This document shows positions 52,790-64,000 of a stretch of 64,000 nt of DNA, piece after piece. Positions within the stretch are counted from its first letter, which is position 1. Each line of letters starts with the position of its first letter. The stretch comes from Boswellia sacra (Eukaryota; Streptophyta; Magnoliopsida; Sapindales; Burseraceae). The position numbers were made by a program, and so were the translations under genes. Below the pieces are notes generated by a model. That model worked only from the letters and a program-made list of their open reading frames with translations, did not search any database and was not told the origin of the DNA. The DNA is taken from NCBI GenBank assembly GCA_013180625.2, contig SNVD02014758.1:27059-91058 (forward strand), read 5' to 3'.

Positions 52790-53904
52790 GTTTGAAGAAA
52801 CCGATCAAAAACTTAGAATCGACGCTGGCTGAGCGGTTGATTTTACGAATCGACGCTGGATAATTCAAGCTGAAACTAAGGATTTTGAAATCGAAAGCGC
52901 TTGTATTTTGAATTTTCGGAACGTTAGGGTTACCAGAGGAAAGAAAGCGAGGGTAAGAGTGAGAGCGTGTGGGGTTTGGTTTAGGGAGAGAAGCGCCAGT
53001 TCAAATTCGAATTCATTTGAAATTAGATCTGGCCGCCGCTCCACGGACTTATGACGTTGTCTATCTTTTGGGCCTTATTGGATTGGACAATACAACCACC
53101 TTTTTAGCCCAACCAATTTGGGCCGCTTTTCCCGGGTTTTCTATTTTGAAATAAAAAAAGAGTAATTTTATTTGGCTCCCAATTTTTATCTTATAAAATC
53201 CCCTCTCTAATTTAAGAAGGATGTAATCGTGACTTCAAATGTATAACAACAGTCTCTTATTGTTTCCCATATTAAACTTTAACTGCTTTCATTTTCTTAA
53301 ATAACGTCTTATTTGACTTTAATGATGTATATCTTTTTGTTTTTTTTCAATTTAGCATTTAATTGAATTGTTATTTATTATTAATGGCATTTGATTTTTT
53401 TCAATATTTTTATATCATTAAAATTCTTAAATTTAACTAATTATTAAAAAATGTCATTATTTTAAACTAATCAATCATTTCCCTTGTCTTATTGAATTCT
53501 CTAAATCCATATAAATAAAATAATTAATCAAATTATCTTTTAGTTTTAGTGTTTGGAAGGCATAGGATAATACGAATAAGTTTGATCTAATAAGTTTTGA
53601 TCAATTCAAACTTATAAAGAAAGAAAGATATATTAACTTAGCATGAAATAAAACACTAAGAAATTGGATATGAAATTGAGGGAGAGAAGAAGTTGATAAG
53701 GTGAGAGAGAAGGGGAAAGAGGTAAGAGATATATAAGGGGAAAACAAAAGTTTTAATGAGTCTATCTACTTGATATTAAGTATACAATATATTTTATTTT
53801 TATTATAAACTTACCGTTATTTAATTTTAAAATGGGAGTTAATAAGATTAAATGTGGAGGCTGAATAAAACTACTCATAAAAAAATTATAGATACATACA
53901 TACA

Positions 53905-53950
<46 letters not shown>

Positions 53951-55669
53951 ACAAAAAATTGGATTCATTTGATTAAAAAACTATGAATAGTGGTACATTT
54001 TAGTTTTCATTTAATTATAATCAATTATTTATAAAATAATGATGATCAATGCTTTTAGATTTGCCCTAATCGTCCTATACATATTAAGAACTAATATGAT
54101 GCAATTAGATGTAAAATATGTTTGAAATATAAATAAATTGGAAAATGGTATAAAATTAACTAGTTGTTCAATTTTCAATGTTTTTAATTATAAAATTTTG
54201 AATTTTAAATCCAAAATTACATCGACCCAATAACACTATTAAAATGGTTACCGTATAAATTAAATAAGTTGACAATTACCGCACGCATGCACCTGTCAAT
54301 TGAAAATAAAGTGGCATAGACTGTATAAGAGGCTGAGAGCAATCTTAGCGTGACAAAGAGTGAAAAACCATTTACAGTAGAGTGATAAACTCATGCATTT
54401 GCAAATGGTAATAATATGGCATCTAGAATTTTTTTTTTTAATTAGTTTGGTTAGTGGATAATGGTACAAGATGAGTTTGCAAGCCCAAAGGTTTATTTCA
54501 TCGATTGTCATGCTCATGCAGCGTCATCATTCTAATAGAGTAATGAGTTGCAAAGCTAGCATATTCCCCGCGCTGATTTGTAGATCGTTGTTAAAATCAA
54601 TAAATTGATGAAACTCAATACAACTTCTAAAACTGGGAGATGGTGCTAGAAGAATCGCGTAGGAGGATTGAATTATTGACAATGTTGGAAAATCAACCAA
54701 GAAACAGAACTTTGGAGAGCAACATTTTTTTTTTGGAGTCCACGTGTAAAAAATCCACAAACCCACATTCAAAGCCTATCTAAGTTGTCAAATTGAAGAA
54801 TCATCAAAGACACACGTCGAGGACCAATTGGCAGAGATACTCAACTTATCCAAGCAGAAATTGGCAGATGAGGCAAAACCAATCTACATCACAAATTACG
54901 CAGGACAAAACTTAAACCACATCTCCAGACGCTTAAAGCTTTTTAATTCTACATTACTCCCCTAACTCTACCAATTAGTAACAAGGAAATTCCGGATGGC
55001 GACTAGGGAGGCAACAAGCGAGTGAAATGGCACTAGCAATGACATCTATGACTGACTTACATGGCTTCTCGCAGGTTGGAGAGAGTCTATGGTGCCTTTG
55101 AGGTAACATAACCTAACCAACCAAAGAGCACATGATCAATACGCGTGTTGATATGATGCTCTCTGATCGGCTGCGCTTTATTATTCTGGAGGCACCACAA
55201 ACTCTCTTTGTAGGTTGTCCTGTGAGGTAGCTTTCAGCTTAGTAGCTCAACCCTTTGAACATGGCTAGCAACACTAGAGTTACTATGATGCCCTGCGCCT
55301 ATTTCTGTTGAATTCGTCACTTTTCTAAAAGTTTAAACTGCACCTTTTCACATGCATGATTACATTGTAAGTGCTACGCCCTCACAATTTTTCACAAAGT
55401 GACGATGAAAAGTATAATTTGTATAAATCTTTCAATTTTCTAATTTGATTCGATTTATTAGTTCATATAGCTATTTACTCGATTGTAGCCATTTATGGAA
55501 CACATCTAATAGAGGAACAAATAATCAATTTTGAAAGAATTTATTGTCAACCTCTTTTCGATAAGAACCTATCTAATTTAGGTGCGAATCTGAGAAATAT
55601 TTACCATCCAAAAAGAAGGGAAAAAAAACGGAGTCTTTATCTACAGAAATGCATTGAGTAAGGTCAAAT
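52790..55669. other. Kinesin promoter and long intergenic region
   Basis: No gene. Bases 52790-53000 are the kinesin 5' UTR and proximal promoter, relatively GC-rich. A (CATA)n/(TA)n microsatellite lies at 53894-53950. Bases 54770-55350 have more even base composition than their surroundings but no readable frame longer than about 60 codons. Confidence 0.55.
53894..53950. repeat. (CATA)n and (TA)n compound microsatellite
   Basis: About ten CATA units followed by about nine TA units. Confidence 0.95.
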
Positions 55670-55677
55670 GTCACGTG

Positions 55678-56437
55678 TAGGGGTGACAATTCGTGTTCAC
55701 AGATCGTGTTCGTATCGTGTCAAGCTGTGACACAATAAAGATTGACCCAACACGAACACGACCCGTTTATTATTCGTGTCACTATGACACGACACAATTA
55801 TTAAACGGGTAACACGACACGACACGCTAACACGAATAATAAACAGGTCGTAATCATGTTAGACACAAACACGATCCGTCTAACATGATTAAGACACGTT
55901 TACATTATTGACACGACCCGATTGACACAATTATGACCCGTTAACACAATTATGACATGGTTTCCAACTTTTGTTAAATGACAAAAATATCCTAAGTTTT
56001 AAAATTTATTAGGTTTTTAAAATTCTATTTTTATTTTAAAATTTGGATATATATAGGGACTAAAATGTCTAAAAAGTTTAGTATTTTTAATTTAATATGT
56101 AATCGTGTCAATATTCGTGTTAATTGTGTTATTGTATCAATCGTGTATAATATGTATTCGTGTTATTCGTGTTACTCGTGTCATAATCGTATTCATGTTA
56201 ATATTTGTGTCAATCATGTATAATATATATTCGTGTTATTCGTGTCATAATTGTATTCGTGTCATAATCGTGTTCGCGTGTTGAAGACTCTCAACCTGAA
56301 CACGACACGGTTATTAAACGGGTTGACATCTTCGACACGAATACGACACGAACACGAATATGCCAAAACCCAAACCCGCTTAAACCCATGTCGTGTCAAG
56401 TCGTGTTCGCGTGTTGTGTCAAAAATTGCCACCTCTA
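55678..56437. mobile_element. Non-autonomous hAT-type DNA transposon, 760 bp
   Basis: The ends are TAGGGGTGACAATT and, read inward from the right, TAGAGGTGGCAATT. The flanking 8-bp target duplication GTCACGTG is perfect (55670-55677 and 56438-56445). The element is packed with CGTGT/ACACG motifs in both orientations, probably subterminal transposase-binding sites, with an AT-rich centre. There is no transposase gene. The perfect target duplication suggests it is younger than the element at 2997. Confidence 0.9.
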
Positions 56438-56445
56438 GTCACGTG

Positions 56446-57181
56446 TAAGGGACTAAATGACACTTTTTAATTAATTTTTTTAAATAACACAAAATCATAG
56501 AGTGGAATCGAACCTGTAATTGTTTAGTCATAATGTCTCTAATATCATATTAAGTTTGTTACTTTTTTAAAAACTTAAACTTTCAAATGTAACCTTAACT
56601 TAAATATATATTCCCATTATTATAGCTTAACAGGCGTCAAAAAAGCCCAAAGCTAGCCGCTAGGCTATGATTGGGTTGCTTGTTGCTGGTTGGGCCTCAG
56701 GGTCTTTTGTTGAACCTATTCTTGCTAAAACATTATCCATCAAGGTTGGCCCACCTCCCCCACCATACGGTGGATTTCGCAAGTTCTGCCAAATGCTAAT
56801 CCTTTTAATTTGTTACTTCCATTTATAACAACATCGATGTAGATGATTACATGCATGATCATCAATCACTATAGCTTTTTCTAAGGCCATTAGTAGTTAC
56901 AAGCTTACGGTGACAGGATTTATCCATCAATAGTTACATGGGATTTAATGCATCCATAATCACGAGTTGGCATGTCAATCCGATTACGATATATTTGTTC
57001 CATCAAAATGTATTTAAGAGTTTTTTCAGCCCAACTTGATTAGATGACAGAAGAATATTAAGACTGTTGTATATCCAAACACCCATTTATTTTAGTTATT
57101 TCTTGTTGTTTCTCAACAATGAAATAGGTGCCTATTTGAGATTGATGATCTAAAATATATATTTAAGGTTGATGTTGGCAG
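56446..57181. other. Intergenic
   Basis: No gene. The sequence just before 57182 ends TTGGCAG, which may be the intron acceptor of the source PsbQ gene. Confidence 0.5.
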
Positions 57182-57545
57182 TTGGAACTTTGAATTTTGA
57201 TGAACGAAGAGACTTGGAGCTGCCATTGAAGGGGAGGTCCTACCTTCAACCACTTACTCCTGCTCAAGCATCACAGAGGGCAAAGGAGTCAACTAATGAC
57301 ATTGTTAATGTGAAGCTTTGATAGACAAGAAGGCGTGGCCATATGTTCATAATGATCTCTGTCTGAAGGCTGAATATCTTCTCTATGAACTTGACACTGT
57401 CATTTTTGCTAAGCCCAAAGAAGAGAAGCAATCCCTCAATGATCTCACTACAAATCTCTTCCAAACCATTACCGATATGAGTTTTAGTTAAATTTAACCC
57501 TCTTAAGTTTCTGCAGGAAAAATTGGATTATTCCCAACAGTGTTT
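57182..57545 (+). pseudogene. psbQ: PsbQ (oxygen-evolving enhancer protein 3) pseudogene fragment
   Basis: The + strand reads [34 protein letters not shown] and DIVNVK, then a stop, then [38 protein letters not shown] and LFQTI. This order and wording match the mature four-helix part of plant PsbQ, the thylakoid-lumen subunit of photosystem II. A possible further exon starts after CTGCAG at 57516 (KLDY). The transit peptide and the C-terminal helix are missing. An in-frame stop and lost junctions show it is dead. The acceptor-like ends suggest a DNA-level duplication rather than a retrocopy. A PsbQ-like NDH subunit is less likely, because WPYV and KAEYL are PsbQ features. Confidence 0.75.
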
Positions 57546-57649
57546 CATCTTCGGTTATTGAGTATAAATTGATGAATAAGAAATACTATAACACTAATAT
57601 GAGACTATATGGAGCTTGAATGATGTTCTTGTCAAGCTTGGCTGTGGTA

Positions 57650-58260
57650 CTTTGCATTGTGTGTAATAGTTCGTGGTCTATCTAAACCTTTGAGAGGTAA
57701 CATACATGCATGCACATAGCCCAACATCTCGTCCCATTATCAGATATTATTCGTTTTAGATACAGTTTTGCTTTCGGGCTTGGCAAGCCAAAAAGCCCAA
57801 TAGTTTAAGGAGCTCATTGTATATTTATGCTCTTTTCACATATCCTTCACAAGTGATATTGGAGCTTACATTCCATCCCACCCCCCATCCTCCTTTGGAA
57901 TGGTCCTTGCGTGGATGGGCTTATGTCTCGAAGGTGACCTACAACATCAGGCTTAGATCTGCACTCGCACACTTCCTGTTGGGTTCAGCTCTGATACCAT
58001 TAGTAACATCACATTCCGCATGTGACACTTTATACGGTATGTAGCATTTTGTGAATCTCATAAACCTTCAAGAGGTGGCGCCCATGTGTGCACGAGACCC
58101 AACACGCTGGCCATTATTTATTATCTGTTTTGGACATACAGTCTGCTGTCATTATTTTGCTTTCAGCTTTTACAATAAAAAATGCCTCAAACAGTTTAAA
58201 GAGTTCATAGACTATTTAAGTTTTTTCACATAACATTTTCAAGCAATGTGTGATGTTATA
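57650..58260. repeat. Two diverged direct repeats, about 370 bp apart
   Basis: Bases 57690-57860 and 58060-58250 share AAACCTT-AGAGGT, CCCAACA-, AGCC-AAACAGTTTAA-like and CTTTTCACATA-like blocks in the same order. Between them, CTCTGATACCATTAGTAAC resembles a retrotransposon primer-binding region. This may be a remnant of a small LTR-type element. No ends are defined. Confidence 0.45.
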
Positions 58261-59600
58261 TTAGCCAAGAAAATAAAATTTGATGTTATGTAAGCTACAT
58301 TTATTATTTGTTATAGAAATGAGCCCTTTTTATGATCTTTGTTGGAAGGCAACCTGGTTCAAAAAGTCGCTTTGCTTTCCCACTTATGAAACATTTTCCA
58401 TGCATGCTAATGGAAATTACAAAAATAAATAAATAAAGTTGGGGAACGTTAAAAAGATACTGGCGGTTGCAGCCCATTTACGTATATGCTATCTATTTCT
58501 TCCAGTAAGGGAAAAAAAAATGATTGAAGATCATGACTAACATAATTTGTTTAGCCGGGAAATAATTATGATTAAAAAGGGGCTTAGACGCTGGTGGGCA
58601 GGGCCTCAAGTATATTTGTAGTATTCTATCTGTGCTGTTCATAAGCCTTCGTTTGAGCCCTGTAAGGGTGTTTTTACGTTGAAAAATTTTAAATTACACG
58701 CACAAGTTGTGTGGCAATAATTTTGACAAATATTAAGAGGTATATTATTTGAAACAACAAACAGTATATATAATTGATTACTTGATCCATTTATATCTTG
58801 ATTTCACCATTACAACAGAAGACAGGTCATCTTACTCCTAAAAACTCTTTGAGCAAAGACTTCAGTATCAACTAATAGAAAGTGCTAATTAATCCTGAAT
58901 AGATCTCTTATTGTAAAATTACATAAAGAAATAAAAGAAGAAGGAAATGAAGATAAACAAATATATAAGAACTAAGAAAATGAGCCATGTTTAACCTGGT
59001 TTGACTTTAGACGTTCATAATTTCTGGTTGTATCCTAATCGGGTGCATTCTTATTATAGGTTCAAACTTTCCATTTAAATATCTTTACTTTTGATTTTGT
59101 ATTGTCAATGCGAGTTATTAAATTTTTGTATTGTCTTTACAAACTGTTGTATTTTTTCTATTAAAAAAAATTAAGATATTTAGATAATATAATAAATCTC
59201 TATTTTTTTAATTATATTGAATTAAACACACTAAATATTTTTTGCCGTTACAATTGAACAAACAATTCTAATTCATTTAAATATTTTTGAACCCTACTTG
59301 TTTGGTTACATTCACTTGGACGAGCCGAAGATATTTAATTAGTAACAATTGTGCAAAAGATGTTATAGCAAGACTAATAACAATAAATAAAAAAGAAAAC
59401 TATTTTTTTCTTCATTATTACCATAACTCTGGATGCTTCAAATTCTTTCTCCATCAATCATTTCAAGATCACTATAAAAATATAAACTTCAATTTCAAAT
59501 ACATTTTGATAAGTGTCTATTTATATATCATTTTCATATCAATTCGTCCATGTTTCTTTGCTATATTCCTTGGTATTTTTATGTTTTTGTGTGGTTTTGA
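58261..59600. other. Intergenic, AT-rich
   Basis: No gene. The 140-aa ORF at 59287-59709 is AT-rich, low in complexity and without a domain. It probably overlaps the start of the Athila-like LTR. Confidence 0.5.
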
Positions 59601-60929
59601 TGTTTGTAGGAGTTTTGGAGCAACTTGCACAAAAATGGAGTACAACCCTTCATTTTCACCTCTGCTAGTCAACCATCTTCTCGGATTTAATTGTATTGAT
59701 ATACAATGAACCCGATGACATATCATATACCGTTGAAAAGCTCTCGAAGTCTACTTTTTGGAGAAATTTACTGTTTATGAATCCATTCAGTTTACCGAAA
59801 GTTGTAATCAAAACAGTGTGAGAAGTGTAGAAATGTAATTCCACACATCACTGTAGCATGTATAATACGGGACCCTGTAGCACGTTACTGTAGCAGAGTA
59901 TTTAAACACATTTTAGGGTTTTATTTTCATACCTTGAGGAGGGGAAAACGTGGGAGGAGGCTGCATTTCTGGATTTCTCTCATCCCTTGGAGTTCTTGAA
60001 GGAGAAGAAGATTTTGAAAGAGGAGGAACTACAATTCCAAGAAGATTCATCTACAAAGAAGATTTTCAAAGAATTTGCTAAGTTCTTTCTTTCCTTTTCA
60101 TTCTGGAATTTCTCTGTATTGTATTTGTTATTCTGATTGAATATGTGTAACTAAATCTGAATTGGTTGAGGGTGATTTCAAAGCCCTTGATATGGATTTT
60201 GTGACTTGATTGTGTAAGAGATTGTTATCCAATTCTCTAATTGAAGTTGCTTGTATTTTCCCATATCTAATGCTTATGATTGCTTACTGATTGTATTTGG
60301 AATGGCCAACTGAATATAATCTGTTGTTGTCTATTACTAGATTAGAAATCTTGATCCGTAGTTGTCATGAATTTTCAATCATTAGTAGCAAAATTGTGAT
60401 CAGAGATTGCAATTGGAAAATACAACCTAGGTTAAATAATCCGAACTTGTGTGATTATTGCTTAGATCAACCTATCTTTCTCATCGTAATGCTTCTATTG
60501 CATTAAACTTAGAGAGCTTGTTCTAGGTTGTTTAATGGATAGAGATTAAATAAAGAGCTTGTTTTATTAACAACAAAGTAAGGAAAGATTGGGATAACAG
60601 AGCTTGTTGTTATCTACGGTTGATAACTTCAATGCTGTAATTGGATTATAATTCTATGTTAATTCACAAATTCATATCTTGTGGTAGAGAAAGAACCCTT
60701 AACTAAGTGTCTCTCATTGAATTTTCAATTCATTCAATATTGTGTTGTGTTATTCTTTATTTGCCTTCGTATTCAGTTTAATTAATCATTCAACAAAACC
60801 CCCCCATATTTAGTTTATTGTTGCTGAAAAATAACAAATTCAATTAGAATCAATCCTCGTGGGAACGATATCTTACTCATCACTTTATTACTTGTGCGAC
60901 TAGTATACTTGCTAGTTTCGAACTCATCA
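59601..60929 (+). repeat. 5' LTR of an Athila-like element (left boundary uncertain)
   Basis: The right boundary is set by CATCA at 60925-60929, just before the primer-binding site. CTGTAGC occurs three times (59851, 59875, 59888) directly upstream of a TATA-like TATTTAAA at 59899-59906, a promoter-like arrangement. The left end cannot be fixed without the second LTR, which is outside the window. The true start may lie anywhere from about 59250 to 59650. Confidence 0.55.
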
Positions 60930-60935
60930 AGTTTT

Positions 60936-60953
60936 TGGCGCCGTTGCCGGGGA
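60936..60953 (+). other. Primer-binding site of the Athila-like element
   Basis: TGGCGCCGTTGCCGGGGA, the standard site found in plant Athila/Tat gypsy elements, shortly after the LTR end. Confidence 0.9.
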
Positions 60954-61036
60954 TTGATTTTCTAATCAATTTGTTATTCTGTTTTTAGTACTGATTCTTA
61001 ATTGTTATTTCCTGATTGTTTTGTGTTTAGGCTTTT

Positions 61037-62746
61037 ATGTCTGAGGGAGAAGCGGATCAACGACTTAAGAGAATTAAGGAGTTTCTCCAATCCTCGAATT
61101 TAAGGCTAAATCGGTCAATTTCAACTCCACCTCCAAAATTTGACCTTGCACGACATACTTCCCTCCCATCTTCTTGCAGTTCAATCAAATCTGAATCGGA
61201 AGCCATGGCGATGGAAAACGATCAGACTCTTAAGGAGTTAGCGGCTCCAATTATTGATCAACAACCGCTATGCATAAGCACTAATTCTGAGATAGATTTT
61301 GAACTTAAATCTGGACGGATTCATCTCTTGCCTACATTTCATGGTTTTGTAGGAGAGGATCCGAACAAACACCTCAAAGAATTTCATGTGGTATGCTCAA
61401 GTATGAAGCCAACCAGCGTTTCTGAAGAGCAAATTAAATTGAGAGCTTTCCCATTCTCATTAGCAGATTCGGCAAAAGATTGGCTATAATATCTACCACC
61501 AGGTACCATTACCACCTGGAATGAGATGAGTAAACTCTTTTTGGAGAAATACTTTCCAGCCTCGAAAGTTTACATATTAGAAAAGATATTAGTGGCATTC
61601 GCCAACACAATGGAGAATCACTTCATGATATGTGGAGAGATTTAAAAGGTTTATGTGCTAGCTGTCCAAACACCAAATTAGTGATGGACTCCTCCATTCA
61701 TTTTTCTATAGGTCTCTTACCAGTGGAAAGGAGTATCATTGATGCCTGCTAAGTGGTGGAGCCTGTTAATAAAACACCGAACGTGGCAAGACGTTTGATT
61801 AGTGACATGGCAGCGAACTCCCAACAATTCAGCAGTCAATGTGAGCCACAACTACCAAAAAGAGTAAATGAGGTAAGTACTTCAAACATTGAACAACAAC
61901 TTTGTGAACTTACCTCTCTTGTAAAAAAAATAGCTGTAGGACATATGCAACAATCTTATGCCTGTGGAGTAATGTTCTGCCATGGGCCATCCAACCGACA
62001 TGTGTCCAACTTTGCAAGAAGGAGATACAGAACAAGCCAATGCCATGGGTGGATTTCTAGGACAACCAATGCAAAGGTATGACCCTTTCTCCAATACTTA
62101 CAATGCTGGATGGATAGATCACCCTAATTTAAGATATGGGAATCATCAACCAATTGCCCCAAATGCCATACCAAATCGACCACCAAGTTTCAATCAACCA
62201 AGGGTGCAGCAACCATTTCAAGCACAACCACAACCAGCACCACAACCAGCTCCACAAAATTCAGGTATGTCTCTCCAGGATATTGTTAAAGCACTTGCCA
62301 CTACACAATGCAATTTCAGCAGGAAACTAGGGCAAGTATCCAAAACCTGGAAAATCAAATGGGACAATTGGCCACTAACATGAGCAAATTTGTGAGTCAA
62401 AGCTCAGGAAAATTACCATCTCAGCCAGTGATCAATCCAAGAGAGAATGCTAGTGCTGTAACTTTGAGAAGTGGAAAGCAATTAGAGATTCCACCAAAGA
62501 AATCACAAATTTATGAAGGGGATGATACCACTTCTACCATGAACAAAACATCCACTTCTAAGGTAAATCCTAAAACTTCCATTCATTCATATGTTACTCC
62601 TCCACCTATTCCTAGCAGATTTGCAAAATCAAGGAAGGAGGAACAGAAACAAGAAATACTGAAACTTTCGCAATCGAGGTAACATACCACTTCTGGATGC
62701 TATCAGCAAGTGGCCTCCGTTTGTTTTTAAGCAAAAAAAAAAAAAA

Positions 62747-62777
<31 letters not shown>

Positions 62778-64000
62778 CCTCAAAGAGTTATGCACCAACA
62801 AGAGGAAGTTTAAAGGAAATGAGAAGGTAAGTGTGGGGGAAAATGTTTCAGCTGTATTGCAAAGAAAAATTCCTCCGAAATGCAAAGATCCAGTTACGTT
62901 CACCATTCCATGCACCATTGGTAATACCAAGTTTGAAAGAGCTATGTTAGATTTAGGAGCATCTATTAATGTCATGCCATATTCTATTTATGCTTCTTTG
63001 AATCTTGGACCTCTTGCGAAAACTGGTATTGTAATTCAACTTGCTGATCGTTCTAATGCATATCCCAAGGAAGTTGTAGAAGATGTGCTTGTGCAGGTGA
63101 ATCAATTGGTATTTCCAGCAGACTTTTATGTTCTTGAAATGGAGGATGAGACATCTCCCAATCCAACACCGATTCTTTTGGGGAGACCATTCTTGAAAAC
63201 TGCCCAAACTAAGATTGATTTTCATGATGGCACTCTTACCATGGAATTTGATGGCGAGGTGATTCGTTTCAATATTTTTGAGGCAATGAGGTACCCTAGT
63301 GACTTGCATTCTGTTTTTGCAGTGAATGTTATCGATTCTTTGGCACAACAACTTTTTGAGTTAACTCGCAAGGATGCATTGGAAGTAGCCATTAGTGAGC
63401 ACATTAGGGCAAAAAATTCCAGAGAATCGAGGAAGTTGATACAAGTGTCTAAAGAAGTGGAGGAAGCTGTGGCAAGCTTGGATGAGACTATAGCTATCAC
63501 CACAATAGGTATGATGTTTCGTACATTGAATTGCCTTTATCTAATGAGAAACTTTTTCCTTCTGTGATGAAAGCACCTGCCTTGGAGCGTAAGCCTCTTC
63601 CAGATCATTTGAAACATGTATTCTTGGGTGAGAAGGATACTTTGCCAGTCATAATAGCCAAGGGCATTACACCATTGCAAGAAGAGAAACTCATCCGAGT
63701 GCTTCGAGATCACAAAACAGCCATTGGGTGGACAAGCGCTGACATCAAAGGTATTAGCCCAGCCATATGCATGCACCGTATCTTATTAGAAGAAGGATCC
63801 AAGCCCACTCTAGAAGCACAGCGAAGGTTGAATCCTCCAATGATGAAAGTTGTCAAGAAAGAAATCCTGAAATTGTTAGATGTGGGTGTGATTTATCCAA
63901 TTTCGGACAGCAAGTGGGTGAGTCCAGTCCAAGTTGTTCCGAAGAAATCTGGTGTTACGGTGGGTAAGAATGACAATAATGAGCTAGTTCCCACTCGTAT
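61037..64000 (+). pseudogene. Athila-like gag-pol, broken
   Basis: Gag starts MSEGEADQRLKRIKEFL and keeps its core (LLPTFHGFVGEDPNKHLKEF). It stops at 61487-61489 after KDWL, shifts frame near 61560, stops again near 61750 and shifts through the zinc-knuckle region near 61970. MGQLATNMSKF and VTLRSGKQL mark late gag. An A18T27 run interrupts the gag-protease linker at 62733-62777. The protease is MLDLGASINVMPYSIY, with LLGRPFL downstream. After a break near 63510 the N-terminal part of reverse transcriptase follows (LPDHLKHVFLGE, HKTAIGWTSADIKGIS, YPISDSKWVSP) to the window end. These motifs are characteristic of the Athila lineage. Confidence 0.9.
62733..62777. repeat. A18T27 homopolymer palindrome
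   Basis: Eighteen A followed by 27 T, inside the gag-protease linker of the Athila-like element. It may be real expansion or an assembly error. Confidence 0.95.

Larger units (their letters stand above)
60930..64000 (+). mobile_element. Athila-like Ty3/gypsy element, 5' part, decayed, runs off the window
   Basis: An internal region beginning with the primer-binding site and continuing through gag, protease and the start of reverse transcriptase up to the window edge. Gag and pol carry several stops and frameshifts, so this copy is inactive. RT, RNase H, integrase and the 3' LTR should lie to the right. Confidence 0.92.

Noticed and set aside
57264..57464. 66-aa minus-strand ORF
   Set aside because: Antisense to the PsbQ pseudogene, whose plus-strand translation is clearly meaningful.
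57960..58020. tRNA-like or primer-binding sequence CTCTGATACCATTAG
   Set aside because: It resembles part of a primer-binding site only. No cloverleaf can be formed, so no tRNA gene is called.
59287..59709. 140-aa ORF with hydrophobic stretches
   Set aside because: AT-rich DNA gives Phe/Ile/Leu-rich frames by chance. There are no family motifs, and it overlaps the probable LTR.
62727..62975. 82-aa ORF ending in poly-Lys/Phe
   Set aside because: Produced by the A/T homopolymer on the antisense strand of the protease region.

Overview
This is a gene-poor, AT-rich piece of a flowering-plant nuclear genome. Genes have introns, there are plant-only families (cysteine-rich receptor kinases, KIN-14 kinesin, CXXS1 thioredoxin, clade IVc bHLH), and the retrotransposons are plant Copia, Tekay-like and Athila-like Ty3/gypsy types. 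The proteins look like those of a eudicot. A woody rosid such as Citrus is my guess, not something the sequence proves.

Left third (1-21,000): a tandem cluster of DUF26 (Gnk2/stress-antifungal) defence genes. It contains the 3' flank of a CRK that lies off the window, a truncated CRK pseudogene split by a hAT-like element, one intact seven-exon CRK (4436-8010), and a long CRK pseudogene (9577-18779) whose intron 4 holds a complete but broken Copia element. On the opposite strand is a two-exon DUF26 protein with a C-terminal membrane tail (19997-20970). Repeated 5' and 3' flanks show that the cluster grew by duplication of gene-plus-flank units.

Middle (21,000-47,000): two solo LTRs of one Ty3/gypsy-like family lie in opposite orientation only 5 bp apart (23402-27724). 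Then come a TauE/SafE family membrane protein (29267-31993), an ILR3/bHLH115-like iron-response regulator (32569-34598, with a GC-AG intron) and a CXXS1 monocysteinic thioredoxin (35357-37052). A young Tekay-like Ty3/gypsy element follows (37790-46959, perfect TTAAG target duplication, LTRs nearly identical). Its pol is interrupted by one stop codon, and it carries an extra 112-aa leader ORF.

Right third (47,000-64,000): a complete 17-exon kinesin-14 of the ATK1/ATK5 type (47431-52789), then gene-free DNA with microsatellites, a 760-bp hAT-type element with a perfect 8-bp target duplication, and a PsbQ pseudogene. The 5' part of a decayed Athila-like element runs off the right edge.

The intact genes are unrelated housekeeping, stress and defence genes. 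The only evident functional grouping is the DUF26 cluster. I found no wholly new system. The signals most worth a second look are the GTCACC/GGTGAC hairpin arrays shared by two LTR families, the leader ORF of the young gypsy element, the ACGT-box plus RY-box layout of the Copia element, and the possible secreted/anchored switch of the DUF26 gene.
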